The notes beneath the pieces were generated by a model, which saw nothing but the letters and a program-made list of their open reading frames with translations, did no database searches and was not told where the DNA came from. Of a stretch of 64,000 bases of DNA, positions 1 through 11,672 are shown piece by piece. Source of the DNA: Montifringilla adamsi (lineage: Eukaryota; Chordata; Aves; Passeriformes; Passeridae); assembly GCA_017590115.1 (NCBI GenBank), contig JAGGNK010003335.1, positions 8,123,916 to 8,187,915 of the forward strand, given 5' to 3'. Each line of letters starts with the position of its first letter. Position 1 is the first letter of the stretch. The position numbers and the translations under genes were made by a program.

Positions 1-324
1 ATTTCTGAAGGTTAATGGGTAAATTGAAAAATTCCTGAACGTAGTGGCTCTTTCCCAGAATAATTTTAGCAAGTGTTACCACTAATACAGCAAGGTTTTG
101 CAGCTGAAACACAATCTAGAGTAGCTAAAGTATAATGTACTTAGAATTCAATGAGTACTGTTGTCCTTTTAATGTTAGTCGCCAATAACATTAGTAAATT
201 GTTCTAAAATGAGAGCATTTGTGGTTTTAAAATTGTCATTAGAATTCATTTGCCAAAAAGAGTAAGATAACCATTTAAACCTGGTTTGCACTAGAGTGGA
301 AATCCTGTTCCTCTTCTTGGTTTT

Positions 325-367
325 CTTTCTTCTTCTTCTTTTTTTTTTCTTAATTTTTATTTTTTTT

Positions 368-398
<31 letters not shown>

Positions 399-400
399 AG
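325..400. repeat. TTC…T-rich…GAA repeat pair (inverted)
   Basis: An interrupted TTC run at 325-340 is followed by T-rich spacer and then an uninterrupted AAG/GAA run at about 369-400. The two arms are complementary, so the stretch can fold into a hairpin, and the GAA run is a purine mirror tract. The A-rich and T-rich centre suggests a simple-repeat expansion at an old poly(A)/poly(T) site. Confidence 0.85.
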
Positions 401-3400
401 AAACTAAGATACAGAGCATTGACACCTGTTTGTTGCCTGCTGCATTTTAAAAATCTTTTAACCTCATAATTCACATGGTATACCAAATCTGTTAATGCCA
501 AATATGGCTTTGGTGCCATTGCTTCAGTGTTTCTCATTTAGCACCTAAATGATTGGCTATTTTTAATAAAAAACCAGTAATATCTGCCAAGCATTAAGAG
601 TTCTCCCAGCATCCACTAATACTGTCTGAGGAATTCTCTCAGACTTCAAGCAGCAGAAAAAAGATAGAAGCATGAAATTAAATTCACAGAGAGTGAACAT
701 GCACCTGTGAAGAGGCAGAAAATATCCATGTGCCTGATATTAGCCAACTGTACCACATAATTACAATTTTTCTCTAATTTCTTAATCCAAGAGATGTGGC
801 TAGGAAGATCATCTGGATTTTATGGAAAGTTTCTTGCTGGAAGGCTGATGACAAACCCGTGGCTGGTATTCCTGGCAGGGCAGACTGGATGGGGTGTGAC
901 AGGATCACGCTCTCTGCCTTTCTTGCCTTGGCGCCTTTTTTAAGTATTTACTGGGTTTTACATTTGCTAATTTCCTCTCCCCTTATAAATGGATGACAGG
1001 ACGTCTAACAGGGTGTAGCAGTTCAGGGGCAATTTTGGGAAATCACATTTAGTGGGATAAAAGGAAATTAATGCAGAAGAGATTCTCAGAACTGGCTACC
1101 TTTGGAAGCAGGAAAATTTTGGTTCTAGGATATTTTGGTTCCCTCCTGCTAGGAATAAGGATTTTCAACCTGGAATAGAAAAGGTAGAAATAGCTATTGT
1201 GCATTGTGAAAACAGAATGAACGGGAGCTGTAAAGATTTACTGGTTTCAGTCACAGGCTTTCAGCTGACAGTTGAAAGAGGAATAAACCTATCAGAAGTT
1301 AATCATTGGACCTTTTTGAAGAAGAAAAGCAGTGTATAAACGTTGAACCACCTTCATATCAAACATACATAAAGAAATTCCCTCTGAAGTAAAAGCCTTA
1401 CAATGGATTTTGTAGAATGTAGCCTCTCTAGACAGATTGCAAAGCAGTTTCAGCTCCTCTCTGTGTGCTGAACAAAGCGCTTTCAAAACCACCTCTGCAG
1501 ACATTCAAAAGAAAAGCAGAATTGGAAGAAGTTAGTTTTCCTTCCTGTTCAGGAGGTGGCAGTGGAGACACAGCACTGGAGGAATGTCAGCTGGAATTTA
1601 GGAGGTGTTTCAGAGAAGGATAAAGTCAGGAGAAATTTGCTGCCCATGACCAGGCTAGGTAGCACAAAGTGATAGTCCCTCTAGAAATGGCCATTTTAAA
1701 GTCAGGAATGAGGTGAAGAATAATGAAGAATCAAACTAGAGAAATTCAGTCTTTACAAAACTCCGGAAATTCATTTGAGTGCAGTTACAGCCACTTCTGC
1801 TGTCAGCCCTTATGGTATTTACTTTTGTTTATGTGAGAGAGATCCTTCTTTAATTAGACTTGCAATGCCAAATGTGTGCACAGCTTGTGGAGTGAGCAAC
1901 ACACAATGCAACTATGTTTTAGATTGCTCTGTACAGCAGAGTACATTACAATTCAGTGTTACTGTGCTGCTGGGACACATTTGCGAGTGTATGAAATGAT
2001 ACATTCAAACCATTTTCTTCAGAATGCAATTTTGTAAGGTCCCTCTTTCAAATGCCTTGCCACAGGAGGTGATCCATCCTCACAGCAGCTCTTCAGGAGA
2101 TATAGATCTTATCGAGTTTTCTCATTGTTTGGATACAAAATTTAAAACAAGGGTTGTCTGCCTTGCCCAAAGCCTCAGAAAAACTCAGAGGCAGAGCCAA
2201 AAATTCCTGACTTTCAGTACTTCCACTGCTGTGCTTTCTTTCTCTTAATTACAGATGTATTAGTTTTGTTTTTCCTCCCTCTGGTGTCAAAGGGTGGCTG
2301 ATTAGCATTTGTGCTTTGCCTTTAGTTGTTTATGGATTTCTACAGTTCCATGGTTTGATTTTTACACTGACAGAGATTTTCTTAGGTTCCCCCAACTGTG
2401 TGGGAGCAGCTGTATATTTGCTTGGGAGCTCAGGGACAGAGTAATGACAATAATGTCTCTTTATAAGGGACTCAACTGAATGGGGATGGAAAACCCACCA
2501 CGAGAATTTCTAAGATATATCAGGCAAAATATATTATTCATTTCACAAATCACTGTAACTACTGATCAAGAGAGCCAGTGTCCCAGATTGTTGTGGCATA
2601 TGTAAATTCAAAGAGATAATAGAAGCTTGGATGTGTGGATCAGCAGAAAGGCAAAGTGAGAACCCACTGACAGTTGCATTTCTATTCCACGAGAGTTTAT
2701 TTGTATAAAGAAAAATTTTAAAATAGGTTTTTAAAAATTATTCTTTTTAGATTATGCAGTAGAATAGAAAAAACGCAAATATACTCAGCCTGGTAAAAAA
2801 GAACAAGGTATGGCTATGGCTTAGGGACACATTTTCCTTCTTCAGGAGTTATTAGAATTTTTCTTAGAAAAGCAGTGACCCAGAAACTTTGTGTGAGTGT
2901 GGGCACTTGTGTTCATTCCCTGGTGGGGAGAAGTTTTGGCCAGGTAACAGCTGAGCTGTGGCCAGTGGCAGACTGGGCTGTGCTAAGGGCGATGGCAGCT
3001 CACCCGGAGCAGGGAGTGTTCCCTCCAGCGGGCAGGCTGGCTTTCACTTTGGTGACACACGGCCAGCTGGGACCCCCTTGGGCTGAGCTGTGCTGAGCCA
3101 CTCCCTTTAACTGAAAAGCTCACAGCGGTGGTTGAAACTTGGACTTCTCTCACTCTCTGTGGCACAGCTGGGCCTCCTGAGGATTGAAATGTTTTAGCCT
3201 AATAGAGGATTGGGGACTTCACATGGGGAAGCCTGGGGAAGCCACAGTCTGAAGGAAATTCAGGCAGACGACTCAACAGTTCCTTTTGGCAAGAGGAGCT
3301 CTGGCACTATGAGTAAGAACACTGCTGAGAAAGGAGTTGCACATCCACTTCCACAGGCTCTGGAGTCAGTGCCACCACTCACAGTGAGCCCTTCTCCCTT

Positions 3401-4039
3401 GGTGACAGCAGGCAGCACCAGCAGTTACACGCTCACAGAACCATCGTGGTGCAGGTGCCAAATGACATCAAGGAACTCCACCATTTCTGTCTACACCAGT
3501 TTCATCTCTGAGGCTCTTTCTTCTTTATTTAAAAGAGTTTTAAGCTGCTTGAACCAACGACGTCTCTTGCTGTACATTGTTGCTGAAATGGGGTCCTCAT
3601 CTCAGTAGCACCTCTTATTTGTATTGCCATCAGCAACACAAATATTCAAAAAACACATTTAAACATCAGTTGTACCACAGAGTTTTATAAAAACAAACTA
3701 AAAATACTCAGACCCAGTCTCAGCTCTTTCCTCCTATTATTAAGAAGTTTCCATTCTACAGCTCCTATTTGGGAAAACACTTTATTATGGGAACTGTGAA
3801 TCTGTCTCCTTTCCTTGCAGTGCACATGCTTGAACTGCATGTGTGAGGATGGAGAGAGAAGCAATAAAGTGGAAATGAGAAAGAGCAGAAATCACAGGTT
3901 TCTTCCTACACACATATTCATTAATTGTTGTGCAGAGTCAGGGACATCTCTTTCAACGCAAAGTGAGTTTCTTCACAGCCTATCCTGAAGAAATCTTTCC
4001 TACATATAAAACCAAAGAAAAATTCCACACAGACGAGCC

Positions 4040-4055
4040 TTTTTTTTTTTTTTTT
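4040..4055. repeat. T16 homopolymer
   Basis: An unbroken run of 16 T. No target-site duplication was seen around it, so an origin from a retrotransposed tail is not shown. Confidence 0.8.
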
Positions 4056-4510
4056 AATTGTTCTTATTTGACACTCACATTACAAAATTTAGAAACCATA
4101 GACAGTTCAGGCAAACTGTTAAAACACAGTATAAATTAGGGGGGGTTTAATATATAAATTCTATACATAGGTAAGTTAGCTGGAACATGACTGACAAAAG
4201 GATTTCATAACAATCTTACCACAACTGTATAAAAAGGCATGGGAGTAGGATGGGCACTACCATCATGAATGCAGGTTAAGACATTTTCCACAACAGCTAT
4301 AAAGCGTAACAATGACCATGCTATTCTCGCAGTGTTTATGTGGGCTACAGGATGCAAATTACCAATAACATTTTGCAAGATCTATGTACAGTCACAAAAT
4401 CATAACAGCCACTTTCAAGTAACTTCACTGTTTCCTGCCTGTGCAATTAATAAAGTGTTGGTACTTGTTCTGGGAATTTCTAACAAAGCTACCTGGTTTG
4501 AGTATTATGG

Positions 4511-4587
4511 ATGGGTTAAAAGTTGGACTCAATGATCTTAAAGGTCCTTTCCAACCTAAATGATTCTGCAATTTTATGATTCTATGG
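4511..4587 (+). mobile_element. CR1 LINE, 3' tail fragment
   Basis: Contains GGACTCAATGATCTTAAAGG, then TCCTTTCCAACC and the octamer-like tail TGATTCTGCAATTTTATGATTCTATG, diagnostic of the 3' end of chicken-repeat-1 elements. Only the last 75 or so bases are recognisable; the 5' end is lost. Several mismatches to the usual tail suggest an old copy. Confidence 0.85.
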
Positions 4588-7500
4588 TAGAGAGATTTCA
4601 ATTTGACCTGAAAATGCTAATCACAACATGAATTTTTTAATTTAATGAAAAAGATACAGGAAAAGCACAGTTCCTCATTGCTATCACTCATATGATTAAT
4701 ACATACCACTCTTTTAAGCCATATTTATTTCTTAGCTTGTTTATTTTTAAAACCTAAAGTGATAGTTTAGTTCCCATTTATCTAAGCACAGCTGTAAAAA
4801 GGACTAACACCAGAAGTAAAACTAAAATTCGGGTATCTTTTTGGATAATTTTTTGAAAGGACATGCTTCCCAGGTAACCCTGGGCCTGTCATGCAACCTT
4901 TGAATTTTTCAGTCTGAAAATAAAGATAGTTCTGCTTACCCATTTTTACTCTGTGCTTTTAGGTCTGTGACTAAATAGTATCATTCTAATAGTTTTAGAA
5001 TACTATGTTCTTGGAGTTAAGACAGCTGATGGTCACTGTTGCTAAAAGTGAAAAAAAAATCTTAAAATCTGATTTTTCACCTTTATAAGCTTATGAATGC
5101 TCACTAAGAGTTCTGGAACCCAGAGGATAATTTGTTTTCCATCTATGTTGTGTAGTAGTAATGGTGTTTTTACAGACAGACCTCTAAGGGAAGTACTTGT
5201 ACATTTGTAAGAATCAGACTTCAAAACACTTGAATTTAATAGCTCTGCACGTGCATCTTTCAGTAAGTTTTAATAATTTGAACAATTGTATTGGAACAAT
5301 CCCTTCTGGTTCAAGGCAAGGACAGACAGTAAGTGATAACACAGCTTGGGCTGCTAAAGAAACACAGATGATACCAACAGCCTAAACTACAGCCCCCTTT
5401 TTGTCTATTCTGTTTGCCCACAGACCAATCATCAAAAAACCATCATATATTAATTTCAAAAAGACTGGAATTTTAGAAGCATAATTCAATAATGAAAGTG
5501 GTGATATAGTACTGACCAGTAATAGTTCACTGAGGAAGTTACGTTGCTCTGAAAGGTATCTGGAGTATGTAATTTTCTGTTCAAAATTCCATCAGATGGG
5601 GCTTTGCACCTTTTAGAAAGAAGGTTCCTTTACAACCATTTAACTTGCAGGACTCCTGAACTCTGAACTCCTAAGTCTTCTGCATTCTAGGAGCCCTGGG
5701 AACATTGCTACACTGCAATATTAATCTGGGTTGGCAGTTTTAAGGCCATGGGGATGAAAAGAGAGAAGGACTCCTGTTCTGTTATGACAGATCTGGAGTA
5801 TGAATACAGAGCCTTTGTATGGCAGAGAGCTAGAAAAATGTTCCTTTGGCATTTTGCAAGAGCTGTTTATGGAGCAAAATACCACTTCTTTGGAGGGAAA
5901 GGCATCAAGGGAGGAGTGAGCAGTCCAAGCCACTCTGAATTTCCAGCACTCCAGCCTGTGCTGGCCATGGAGCAGGGCAGGGGAGCTTGGCAGGAGCGAC
6001 TCATTCTTAGCTTCTTTCTGCAGCTGAGGCTGCTGCCTGAGTTTTAGTGTCTTGCACCCGTGCACAGTGTATGAAATACCAGCCATACAAGCTATTTGCT
6101 CCCTAGCTACACTGGCATAATGTAACAATGCAGGATGTGATGCCTTGTATGAGCATCAGCTTTAGTGTACTTAGTATATTTTGCCTATCTGACAATATGC
6201 AGAAAGAATTCTAAATGAAATTAATACAAACCAGATTAAACTTCAGATCTGTTCCATCTAAAAAGGTAACTGGTTCAGCTGTTCCACAGAGCAGGGAGCA
6301 GTGGTTTCAGGGGAATGGACACACTCCAGCCAATACTAAAACAAACATTTTCTGCACCAGTATTTCACTGTATTCTCTCCTGCCTACCTAGCTGCCATTG
6401 GTGTTAATAGAAGATATTTTGTTCCACTCTGCCACCATGCAGTGAAATATGAAGGTTAACAACCATCAAAGTATTTCTCATAATTTTTAAAATACTTATT
6501 TTTCTTAGATCTTAAAATCTCTGTCAACTAAGTAACAAATTCTTCACTGTTTTAAGTCCACTAGAGAAGACTTCTTTTAGCCCAAATAATTTTCTCATAA
6601 ATCATTCTGTTGGGTGGGTAAGGAAGTATAGCAGGCTTTGCCTCAGGTGAACTTCCAAGAACTTTCTCTCCTTCAAAAGGGATGTGTCCCAGAAAAGCAG
6701 AGAGCAGGCTCAGCTGTGAATGTGCACTCAGCTTTGGGATCATCCCCTGGCGGTGCCTGTGCTGCCATCCTGAGAGCTGGGTACCCACATTTCAGGAATG
6801 CCCTGCACCACCTACAGAGGGAATTCCACTCCACAGGTGATGTTACAAAGAACAAAAAAAAAGACAGCTTTGGCCCACAGTCGAGTCTCTGAGCAGTAAC
6901 AAAGGGCTTTTTCTTATTTCCTTGTCACTCCCTAACCCCATTCAACTACAACAATGGAAATAATCAGTTCACAATCCAAGGGGGTTTAATTTCCAGTGAG
7001 AGAGTAATTTGAGACAGTATGGCTAATTTCTGCCAGTATAAAAAGAGAAAAAGGTTCTTAAAGCCAGAAAGTCAAATTTTGCTCTCGGACATTAATTCAT
7101 TGGATCAGATTTAGTCCTTGAATCTGCTGCTGAAAGTTCAACAATGTCAAAGAAAACTTTTGCTAAGGCTGGACTTTCACCCTATTAAGTGCATCTGCCC
7201 TCTGAGAGTTGCACCTGGCACAGAGACTAGACCAGCTGGCAATACAGCTTAATATCTATGAATAATTAAAAACTGTACTACAGTTAATAATTGCAGGACT
7301 GCTCCAAAGCACATCAAAATTAATTGGAGTTTTTCCTCTGGCACATTGCTGTGCTTGGAATCAGTCTCATTCCATGGAACACAGTCATTGCTAGGCCAGA
7401 GACTGTTAACTGTGTAACATTTTTATATTGACATGCATAACTATTTTTTCTACTAACATGTCTTTTCGGTTGATAATTCCAATTACATATTCAGTGATCT

Positions 7501-10500
7501 GAGCTCTGTTCTAAACTGGATTTACAGTCATTTGCAAACCAGTGCTCATATGCTTAAAAAAAAGGTGCATACACTATTGCAATAAAACATGAAGAAATAA
7601 CCAAGATATTGGGAAGGGACAGGCTTAGTTTTAAGTGAGTGATTATCTTATCACCACTGACCACATCATAAAATATTCTCGAGCTCAGAAAAATATCTCT
7701 ACATTTAAATTGTTTCTTATTTGAAGTGCTTTAGCAGCTGTCCACACTTTTTTAAAGTGACACTCAGCAGAAGCTGAGATCACAGTTTGCTTTACCCACA
7801 TGGGGAGCTTCCAGAGATGTACAACAGGATTGTGTTCATTGCCTAAGAGGGGGAATAATGGCAGTCTGATCGGGGCACTCTGGTGCACAGAATGCTTGAG
7901 TGCTTGACTCATTTTGAGTTTCTGCCCTGAAAATTTAGTTGTGCCCAGCTGCCCTATATCCATGCACCTTTAATTCAGTAATGTGATCAATGCAGATGTG
8001 AAATTGAGGTCAACATTGTACAATTAAGTGTCTTCTGAAAGGCATTGAGCAAGTTCATTTACTGATTTCACACAAGCTGAAGGCACACCATTCCCTCCCT
8101 GCTTTCCACTGAGCTTTATACTTATCCCTGCATTGCAGGATGGCACACTCAAGAAATGGAAAAATGGGAGTTTTGCTACCATTCTGATTACACCAGAGGA
8201 GGTGCAGAAGTGATTTCATATACTGGGGTCTTTTAAAATACTGCTGTATACCAGAAACTAAGTTAATGCTTCTGCAAGACTGTGTCATGTTCACATCTTA
8301 CCAGCTTAGGGGTTTGATACCAACAGTGCAGACCTACAGGTTTAGCTTTGCTCTGTTCTCTGTGTAGCATTAGTTCAAGCAGCTGCCAGGGAGTGAATCC
8401 ACTCAAAGAAGCAGAATTAGAAAGCCACAACATTACTACAAGTAACTTGTCTAGATGTTGGTCTAATGACTGCACACCTTACAGTGGTTTAGTGCTTGGT
8501 GGGAAGTGATCCTTTCTTTTCATCATGGCAGGAGTTCTTTATGCCTTTATAGCAAGAAAAAGATTACTGGACATGTATATGTTCTCTTTTTCATGTAATA
8601 TTAATACATTTTTAGAAGAAATTTATTGCCCAAGTTGTCATTCTTTGTTTTCAGTTGTACTGGTGCTTGTTGGTGAAGCAAGGCTCTAACCCCACTCCTG
8701 CCAGGAGCTGTTCACCCTGGTTAGGCCACAGATTGATTAGAAATGCAACTGACAGCTGCAACTTAAGGCTTACATTGTTCCTGTTTAAATAGGATTCAGC
8801 TACAAAATTCTGTGCAGACAAGCTGTGTCTCCTGAAGTGCATTTTTTAAAAGCACTGTCTTCTCATTTTAAGTTGTTTTGCACTCTCATCTCCAAATCAT
8901 TTTGCAAAGAGGACTGAATGTCCCTTGAGATCAAACACTACAGATTAATGTGCCATGCACCTCTATAAAACAATAATTGCTTCACTACTCCCCAAGAGAT
9001 GAGGATGTTTAGCACCTCTGAAAAAAGACCTTTTAAATGTGTGACTACATAAAGGCTTAAGAATAATTTAGTGCTTCTGACAGTCCCACTAAGCCCTTAA
9101 CACCCACCTAGATCTGACCTTTATGCTTCCATTTTAAGCACTGAGGTCTGAAAGTTTTGGACTACAAAAGTGGTTTAGTTTGCAACAGCAATAAACTTTA
9201 GGGTATCTAATTTAACTTATACTTACAAAATTGCCCAAATTCATGGAAGGTGCCCCAAAATATAAGGAATTATAATGAGAAACCATATTTTAATCTCATC
9301 AGTACCAACCTCTAGTGGCTCATTAGAAAAGGAGTGAGGATTTAAATTTTAAAAAGCAGGTTTTAAGAAAGGGCCCATCCACCTGCACTGGGTTTCAGAT
9401 AAGCAAAACCCCCATATTTCCACTGTGAAGTCACACTGTGCCTGTTAAAAATATGCAGATAGTAAGAAAAAATGACTGTTTAGGAAACACACTTAAACAT
9501 TAGCATTGTTGAGATACGTTTATGGTTATTGCTCTGGATTCATCTGAAATTTAACAGGCTTTTAATGGCTTCATTTTGGAAATGGTTCTGCCTGAAGGAA
9601 CAGCTATATGTGTATAATTTCTCTGCACAGCTCTCAGCTCATGTACAAAAATTAACAAACAGCAGATTCACAGTATCAGCAGAACAGTCATCATTCTGTG
9701 GCAGCATTGATGCTGCACCATCCTTACACTTAGTTCTTCCATACAAAGCTGGAATAAACACATTAGAGTTTATGTCCCCCCGTCTGAATTCATGTGCTGA
9801 CAGATCTACAGGAAAAGGAGATCTGAAGTTCTGCCTCAAGCCCCGTTTGCAAATCCAGAAGAATCCATCCTGCTCAGCTCAGCAAGCACAAGTGGATTCA
9901 GTGAGCCAGACTGGGCTCCCACAGGCCATAACCCACCACAGAACTGCTCTGCAGACACATCAAACCTGGAGAGCATCCCCAGGCTGCTGCCCTCCAACAC
10001 CAGCCTGCCCATGCCTCCAGGTCAACAGCTCACTCAGGCACCAACAGCTTTGAGGCCTGGCAGAGGGTGCGAACAGTTCCAGTTTTCTGGCTGAGGAGGC
10101 CAACACAGCCAGGTTTTGTGATTACCCTAATTTTTCAAAACACCACAGCCACTTGGAATCACTCTGTGCTGAAATAAAGTTATTACTGATTTCAAAGAAA
10201 GGGTTGCATCCTTCTCTTGTAGGGAGAGAAGGACTGGAACATCTGAAAAGGTAGCACCAAGTTAGTAATAAAAATGCAAAGTTCAGTATGATGTGGCATT
10301 TAGATTTCATTTAAGCTTTGAGATATTTTCTGGGGCAGTTAGGAACATTCCTTCCACACACAAACAATAAGTCTACTGTCAGGGCCTAGTTTTGAATCAA
10401 ATATAGTTCATTATCATTTAATGTATCTATTACAGTAGCACCTTGATTATTGTACAACTTTAAACACAAGACATTGTCCCTATTTCATGTTATCTGTAAG

Positions 10501-11179
10501 GAAACTGTGATCTTTACATCCTAAAAGTAAAAAAGACAAAAATGGTTATCTGCTCATGAATGACAAATTCTTTAGTGCATTCATTCCAGTCTGAAACCCT
10601 TTGTCTTCTTAAAGCATACCATGTAGTTCCTAAGTTCAGAGCAATTAACCCCCATCCTCCTAAGTATCACGTTACAAAATAAACAGTATTGTGTTAATTG
10701 GAACCCGATAGAAATGGTAATGCAGTACCTTTTTTTTTTTTACTGTGATAAAACCCCTTAAAAGATGCAACTCAGCATCAATAAATTTAGGGAATACACT
10801 ACATACATTAAATAGAGGTAAGTTGAGTCCAGAGTCATTTGCTTCTTCATTCAGTCTCAGAAGTGGTGGAGGTGTCTTCAAGCAGCACCATCAACCCTCT
10901 GTGCCTTCCTTAGACCGGCCCAGATTCACAGTAAGGAAAGCAACAACAGTGGTGGGAAGATAAACTAAGCAAGAGCCACACTCCTGTTCTGTAAAAATCG
11001 ATGGGGTCAGGACAATGTTCCCATGCTGACGTGGCCTACATGTGACAGACGTGTGTGTGAGTGGTGCCAGTCCTCATCCCTGCAAGCTCCAACCTGCAGC
11101 AGTCAATGCTTTGTTCAACAAGGCTGGGGGACTGCTGATGCAAGGTTAAGTTCTTTTTTTTCTTCATTCAGCAATTAAC
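4588..11179. other. 3' flanking DNA without recognised gene
   Basis: Mostly AT-rich non-coding sequence. The longest frame, 9529-10053 plus (174 codons), has no recognisable motif, no splice-consistent partner and low-complexity composition at its end, so I do not call it a gene. Gene-strand AATAAA at 8627-8622 could serve a long 3' UTR isoform of RASGEF1C. Confidence 0.55.
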
Positions 11180-11647
11180 CAGATTGCTGTTTTCTGTCTT
11201 TGATTTAATTTTACAATCCTCAAAGGTGTAAAGAACTGCTGTCTGAAGCACCTGCTTCTGAAATACTCTTGTGTATTTTTGCTTTCCTTTTTTATACTTT
11301 TCCATTCTCTGTTGCAGTACCATCATTCTCCCTGCTCCTGGTTTTCTTGCATTTTCCTTCAGAGGCAAAATTACAGTGATCCTGACGCAGTTTGGGCACA
11401 GCCACAAATAGTCTGTTTGTCCTTCCTCTCTCTGTTTCATAGTTAGAAAAGCATCATTGTGCACACAGTTCTGTTGATTTCAGTGGATGAATCCAGTTCA
11501 TCCATCATGTTAGGCAGTCAAAAAAACCCAACAAAAAAACTCAAACAAAAGAAATTGTCTAAATCCCAAACAGGCATCTTTGGAATCAGTAGTGCAAAAT
11601 GTTTGCGGATTTCTTTTCCTTGACCTACTGCAATAACCTCTCAATCT
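11180..11647 (-). other. RASGEF1C: Putative 3' UTR of RASGEF1C, end uncertain
   Basis: Non-coding sequence directly after the stop. The nearest hexamer on the gene strand that could direct polyadenylation is ATTAAA at 11209-11204; no canonical AATAAA occurs within about 1.2 kb of the stop. If ATTAAA is not used, a gene-strand AATAAA at 8627-8622 would give a 3' UTR of about 3 kb. The 98-codon minus-strand ORF at 11168-11464 has no family resemblance I recognise and is taken as chance. Confidence 0.35.
11204..11209 (-). terminator. Possible polyadenylation signal ATTAAA
   Basis: ATTAAA on the minus strand, about 440 nt after the RASGEF1C stop. It is the commonest variant of AATAAA, but I see no strong GU-rich element after it, so this is only a candidate. 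Confidence 0.25.
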
Positions 11648-11672
11648 TCAAGTCTTTCCTAAGATAGTGGAT
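11648..11672 (-). CDS. RASGEF1C: RASGEF1C coding exon 13, coding part (residues 465-472 and stop)
   Basis: 25 coding bases: completes R465, then STILGKT and TGA at 11650-11648. Acceptor …TTTTACATTTACAG. The ending R-S-x-I-L-G-K-T fits the family C-terminus (RSSILGKT in the mammalian 1C, RSSLLGRV in 1B), which supports such a tiny exon. A T14 run on the gene strand (11700-11713) lies about 27 nt upstream of the acceptor, in its pyrimidine-rich region. Confidence 0.9.

Larger units (their letters stand above)
1..4500. other. 3' flanking, apparently intergenic DNA
   Basis: AT-rich sequence without recognisable exons, RNA genes or long ORFs. The longest frame (3210-3608, 132 codons, plus) resembles no family I know. 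It holds a TTC/GAA tract near 325-400 and a T16 run at 4040-4055. In mammals the next gene beyond the 3' end of RASGEF1C is RNF130; no RNF130 exon was recognised here. Confidence 0.6.

Noticed and set aside
9529..10053. 174-codon plus-strand ORF
   Set aside because: No family resemblance, no convincing splice signals, tail rich in low-complexity residues.
11168..11464. 98-codon minus-strand ORF just after RASGEF1C
   Set aside because: It lies in the probable 3' UTR and is not in continuity with the coding exons; no known domain.
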